Shown here piece after piece: positions 5,503-6,092 of a DNA stretch of 6,092 bases. This DNA comes from Sphingopyxis sp. (GTDB lineage Bacteria; Pseudomonadota; Alphaproteobacteria; Sphingomonadales; Sphingomonadaceae). The notes below the pieces were generated by a model. That model was not told where the DNA came from. It worked only from the letters and a program-made list of their open reading frames with translations, and searched no databases. Made by a program: the position numbers and the translations under genes. Numbering within the stretch: position 1 is the stretch's first letter; every line of letters begins with the position of its first letter. The stretch is from NCBI GenBank assembly GCA_013911715.1, contig JACEST010000122.1, positions 1 to 6,092 of the forward strand, in the 5' to 3' direction.

Positions 5503-6092
5503 GCCGCGTCTCCCTTTGGCGCCTTGGGCTGCGGCAGGGTAAACCAGCCGGTCAGCATCGATCGCACCTCGTTGATCGGCCCGGCAAGCAGCACCATCGC
5601 CATATGCACGAAGAAAAAGCCGATGAGCGCGAGCATCGTGATGAAGTGGATCGAGCGCGCCGATTGCCGCCCGCCGAGCAGGTCCAATATCCACGGCGCG
5701 GTGGCGTTGAACCCCGGCGACATGGCGAGGCCGGTCAGGATCATCAGCGGCAGCATGACAAAAATGACGCTGATATAGGCAAATTTCTGCAGCACATTAT
5801 AGCGCGCCGCGGCTTCGCCGGTCGGAAAGCGCAGCAGCGCATGTTCCTTGATGTCGTGCAAAATATGGCGCGGAGACCATTCGGATCGGGTGACATGCAA
5901 ATCGCGGCTGATATGCCGCGAAACCAGCGACCACAGCATATAGAGCGTCATGCTGATCGCGAGCACCCAGGCGAAGAGCAGATGCCAGCGCCGCCCGTCG
6001 GCCAGGCTATAGCCCGATGGGATCGTCGCCCAATAAGGAAAGGCCCAGCGTTTGGTTTCGCCCTCGGCGTTGGTCCAATGGCCGAGCACCCC
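5499..6092 (-). CDS. Cytochrome b561/b6-type membrane subunit, C-terminal part (5' end off right edge)
   Basis: About 197 residues are visible, open to the right edge, so the start and at least one helix are missing. Three membrane helices can be seen, counting from the first complete codons: near 36-57 (WHLLFAWVLAISMTLYMLW), 102-124 (KFAYISVIFVMLPLMILTG) and 147-170 (IHFITMLALIGFFFVHMAM). Histidines H36, H148 and H162 lie in or at the ends of these helices and are candidates for b-heme ligands, as in the cytochrome b561 N-terminal-like and hydrogenase/formate dehydrogenase gamma families. The segment YNVLQKFAYISVIF is typical of cytochrome b/b6-domain proteins. It should sit in the inner membrane and pass electrons between quinones and the molybdoenzyme encoded next, whose ATG overlaps this stop by 4 bases. 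It is not MsrQ-like in its visible sequence. A thiosulfate-reductase-type cytochrome b is an alternative name for the same role. Confidence 0.85.
   Translation of the reverse strand, partial: GVLGHWTNAEGETKRWAFPYWATIPSGYSLADGRRWHLLFAWVLAISMTLYMLWSLVSRHISRDLHVTRSEWSPRHILHDIKEHALLRFPTGEAAARYNVLQKFAYISVIFVMLPLMILTGLAMSPGFNATAPWILDLLGGRQSARSIHFITMLALIGFFFVHMAMVLLAGPINEVRSMLTGWFTLPQPKAPKGDAA

Noticed and set aside
5503..5694. Longer N-terminus for the molybdoenzyme from 5694
   Set aside because: It would lie within the cytochrome gene and place 64 residues ahead of a clean Tat signal.

Overview
The window is GC-rich, densely packed bacterial DNA. It probably comes from an alphaproteobacterium of the order Sphingomonadales (Sphingopyxis or Sphingomonas-like). 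That placement rests on codon use, the style of the proteins and a paired stem-loop intergenic repeat of a kind I remember from sphingomonads; no rRNA or other marker confirms it. I see no tRNA, rRNA, CRISPR array, transposase or phage gene. It reads as ordinary chromosome rather than a mobile island.

Left part (1-960): the start of a secreted, proline-rich protein of unknown function runs off the left edge on the minus strand. Divergent from it is queF, the NADPH-dependent preQ0 reductase of queuosine biosynthesis. queF converges on argG, and the gap between them holds a composite palindrome made of two mutually inverted stem-loops.

Middle part (960-3563): argG (argininosuccinate synthase) lies on the minus strand. 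Upstream of it on the same strand is a six-helix membrane diguanylate cyclase with an intact GGDEF site but no RxxD inhibitory site. A strong GC hairpin lies between the two genes.

Right part (3564-6092): a divergent intergenic region leads to a plus-strand pair, a DUF1801 (YdhG-like) protein followed by a short-chain dehydrogenase that looks like an ortholog of E. coli BdcA, the c-di-GMP-binding biofilm dispersal factor. A c-di-GMP synthase and a likely c-di-GMP-binding SDR therefore sit on either side of one divergent promoter region. Converging on them with a 6-base gap is a minus-strand redox pair. A cytochrome b561-like membrane subunit (its 5' end lies off the right edge) overlaps by 4 bases a molybdopterin-dependent, sulfite-oxidase-fold protein whose signal combines a twin-arginine motif and a lipobox.

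Nothing here is clearly a new system. The points most worth a second look are the covarying double hairpin, the cyclase/BdcA neighbourhood and the apparent Tat-lipoprotein molybdoenzyme.
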